Below, piece after piece: positions 62,391-64,000 of a DNA stretch of 64,000 nt (position 1 is the first letter of the stretch; each line of letters starts with the position of its first letter). Under the pieces are notes generated by a model. That model searched no databases and was not told the origin of the DNA. It was given only the letters and a program-made list of their open reading frames with translations. The stretch is from Desulfocarbo indianensis (GTDB taxonomy: Bacteria > Desulfobacterota > Desulfarculia > Desulfarculales > Desulfarculaceae): the NCBI GenBank assembly GCA_001184205.1, contig LBMP01000006.1, positions 221,502-285,501 of the forward strand. The letters are read 5' to 3'. The translations under genes were made by a program, and so were the position numbers.

Positions 62391-63980
62391 ATGCTAATCG
62401 GCCAGGCGCTGAAAAGATGCGCCGTTAATTATCCCAATAAGCTCGCCATCAGGGACGAGTATGGCAAGTACTTCCAGGGCGCCAACTCCTACACCTTTGG
62501 CCAACTGGACCTGGCGGTCAACCGGCTGGCCAACAGCTTGCTGGCCTTGGGCCTGCGCAGGGGAGACCGGGTGATGGTGCAGACGGGCACCGGCCTGGGC
62601 CACGCCCTGTCGCTCTTGGCCTTGACCCGGGCGGGCATGGCCATCGCCCCCCTGGACAGGACCTACATGGGTCCCGAGATCGTCTACCAGGTGAACGACA
62701 GCGGAGCCAAGGCCTTCATCGCCGACGCGGATATTTACCAGGAGAAGCTGGCTTCCTTGCGCAAGGAGCTTCCCCAGGTGGAATCCTTCATCACCATCGG
62801 CCAGAGCCTGCAAGGATGCCACCGCTTCGAGGACCTCCTGCGGGACGGCTCCGAGGACGACCCCGAGATGGCGGTAACGGAAAGCGACATCGCCACCCTG
62901 ATCTACACCAGCGGCACCACCGGCCGCCCCAAGGGCGTGCCGCTCACCCATCGCAACTGGACCTTCAGCGCCTGCATGTGGGCCGCCGAACTGGGCATAC
63001 ACCCCTACACCCGCTGGCTGCTCCTGCTTCCCATGCACACCTCGGGCGGCACCGGGCTCACCCTGGCCTCGGTGATAAGGGGGTGTTCCCTGATTATCTG
63101 CCCGCCGGCGGCGGAGCGCATATTGACCCTGATTTCCCAGGAACGCATCACCTTCACCCAGTTCAGCCCCACCTTGTTGGCCAACGTGATCCATCACCCC
63201 AAGGCCGCCGAAACCGATTTCAGCAGCCTGGAGCATTGGTTCACTTCGGCGGCGCCCATTTCGGCCAGCCTCTTGGCCGAGGGGGCCAAGCACTTGGGCG
63301 AGAAGTTCATCCAGCTATACGGCACCACCGAGACCGCCCTCTTGGGCACGGTGCTGCGCCCCCAGGAGGTGGCCCTGGAGGGGGAGGGGGCCGAGCGGCT
63401 CACTTCCATAGGGCGGGCCTGCCTGGGCTACCGCACCAAGGTGGTGGACGTGTTGGGCAATGGGGTGGGGCCGGGCGGCGAAGGCGAGCTGGCCATCAGC
63501 GGGGAGGCGGTGGCCGCGGGCTATTGGAACAAGCCCGAGGCCGACGATTTCCGCGACGGCTGGTGGCATTCCGGCGACGTGGTGCGCATCGACGAGCAGG
63601 GCTTCTACTACGTCATCGACCGCAAGAAGGACATGGTGGTTACCGGCGGGCTCAACGTGTATCCGCGGGAGGTGGAGGACGTTGTCGCCTCCCATCCGGC
63701 CGTGCATCTGGTTTGCGTCATCGGGGTGCCGGACGAGAAATGGGGCGAGGCGGTGAAGGCGGTGATCGCCCTCAAGGACGGCTGCCAGGCCACCGAGGAG
63801 GAGATCATCGAGTTCTGCAAAGAGCGCATGGCCTCCTATAAAAAACCCAAGAGCGTCGATTTCATCGAGGCCTCGCAGATGCCAACCTCGGGCGGCGGTT
63901 ACAAGATTCTGCGGCGGGTGCTGCGCGACCGCTACCGCCAGGACGCCGCCAAGGGCGATAAATCATGGGGCGCGGTATGA
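62391..63980 (+). CDS. Acyl-CoA ligase (class I adenylate-forming)
   Basis: 529 residues. The P-loop is TLIYTSGTTGRPKGVPLTHR; the second motif is FIQLYGTTETALLGTVLRPQ; then GYWNKPEADDFRDGWWHSGD and the hinge YVIDRKKDMVVTGGLNVYPR. The catalytic Lys lies near the C-terminus in GGGYKILRRVLRDRY, where most homologues read SGKILRR; the Gly-Gly before Tyr-Lys is slightly unusual. It joins an acid to CoA with ATP. Its place after HyuAB suggests it activates the product of that enzyme. AAGGAG lies 8-9 bases before the ATG. Confidence 0.9.
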   Translation: MLIGQALKRCAVNYPNKLAIRDEYGKYFQGANSYTFGQLDLAVNRLANSLLALGLRRGDRVMVQTGTGLGHALSLLALTRAGMAIAPLDRTYMGPEIVYQVNDSGAKAFIADADIYQEKLASLRKELPQVESFITIGQSLQGCHRFEDLLRDGSEDDPEMAVTESDIATLIYTSGTTGRPKGVPLTHRNWTFSACMWAAELGIHPYTRWLLLLPMHTSGGTGLTLASVIRGCSLIICPPAAERILTLISQERITFTQFSPTLLANVIHHPKAAETDFSSLEHWFTSAAPISASLLAEGAKHLGEKFIQLYGTTETALLGTVLRPQEVALEGEGAERLTSIGRACLGYRTKVVDVLGNGVGPGGEGELAISGEAVAAGYWNKPEADDFRDGWWHSGDVVRIDEQGFYYVIDRKKDMVVTGGLNVYPREVEDVVASHPAVHLVCVIGVPDEKWGEAVKAVIALKDGCQATEEEIIEFCKERMASYKKPKSVDFIEASQMPTSGGGYKILRRVLRDRYRQDAAKGDKSWGAV

Positions 63981-64000
63981 GGCGCGGGGCGGCGGGGCCG
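63977..64000 (+). CDS. Possible start of next gene, cut by window edge
   Basis: ATGA overlaps the ligase stop, a pattern used often in this window for coupled genes (lutC/lutBA, cheB/phosphatase). Only eight codons are visible, with no clear ribosome site, so the call is tentative. Confidence 0.25.

Overview
The window is high-GC bacterial DNA with dense genes on both strands. Several features point to an anaerobic, motile, probably marine or salt-exposed member of the former Deltaproteobacteria (Desulfobacterota, for example a Desulfarculales- or Syntrophobacterales-like lineage): a benzoyl-CoA lower-pathway operon, a corrinoid-protein reductive activator, LutBA/LutC-type lactate oxidation proteins, a perfect HcpR-type operator, and a glycine-betaine synthesis operon. 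This placement is inferred from gene content only. No rRNA, tRNA, CRISPR array, prophage or transposase gene was seen.

Layout. 1-4.4 kb: a PAS histidine kinase cut by the left edge, then a DUF116 protein and a CPA2-type cation/proton antiporter with a TrkA-like domain. 4.5-10.9 kb (minus strand): corrinoid activator, dihydrolipoyl dehydrogenase, a 58-residue DUF2080-like protein, a metallo-beta-lactamase hydrolase, and a CoA-disulfide-reductase/rhodanese protein preceded by an HcpR-like operator. 10.9-18 kb (minus): a LutB-LutA fusion, LutC and an AEC-family permease; then a secreted MetX-like hydrolase with acetoacetyl-CoA synthetase. 18.5-23 kb: nitroreductase, alpha/beta hydrolase, an inverted-repeat element, CopA and CopZ. 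23.6-28.8 kb: SDR, 6-hydroxycyclohex-1-enecarbonyl-CoA dehydrogenase, BamA-type ring-cleaving hydrolase and dienoyl-CoA hydratase in one operon, divergent from an enoyl-CoA hydratase. 28.9-31.8 kb: a small Cys protein, 3-methyladenine glycosylase I, a TPR-like protein and a sigma-54 activator with a degenerate receiver.

31.9-36.9 kb: an AT-rich gene-free stretch and a GC-rich foldable leader precede metK-ahcY-GMT-SDMT. This operon makes SAM, uses it to methylate glycine to betaine, and removes the SAH by-product. 37.4-40.7 kb: a secreted DUF4412 protein, a gamma-carbonic-anhydrase-like protein with a changed zinc site, HisD and a Nudix hydrolase. 40.7-55.1 kb (all minus): a chemosensory and motility block with LytM peptidase, ChaN-PDZ lipoprotein, MotA, MotB, PilZ, two STAS proteins, CheY, CheA, an Hpt-CheW hybrid, CheR, CheD, CheB, a REC-PP2C phosphatase and a REC-HATPase protein. 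It mixes chemotaxis parts with RsbU/RsbW/RsbV-like partner-switching parts.

55.3-57.8 kb: an intact gamma-carbonic anhydrase, an unrecognised 373-residue protein, IF-1 and a zinc-ribbon L28, the last two divergently transcribed. 58.5 kb to the right edge: HyuA-type and HyuB-type subunits followed by an acyl-CoA ligase, a layout like ATP-dependent ketone carboxylase plus CoA-ligase modules.

The most interesting items are the SAM-cycle/betaine operon with its unclassified leader, the combined chemosensory and partner-switch cluster with the kinase-less Hpt-CheW protein, the HcpR-like operator, and the DUF2080-like small protein inside a metabolic operon.
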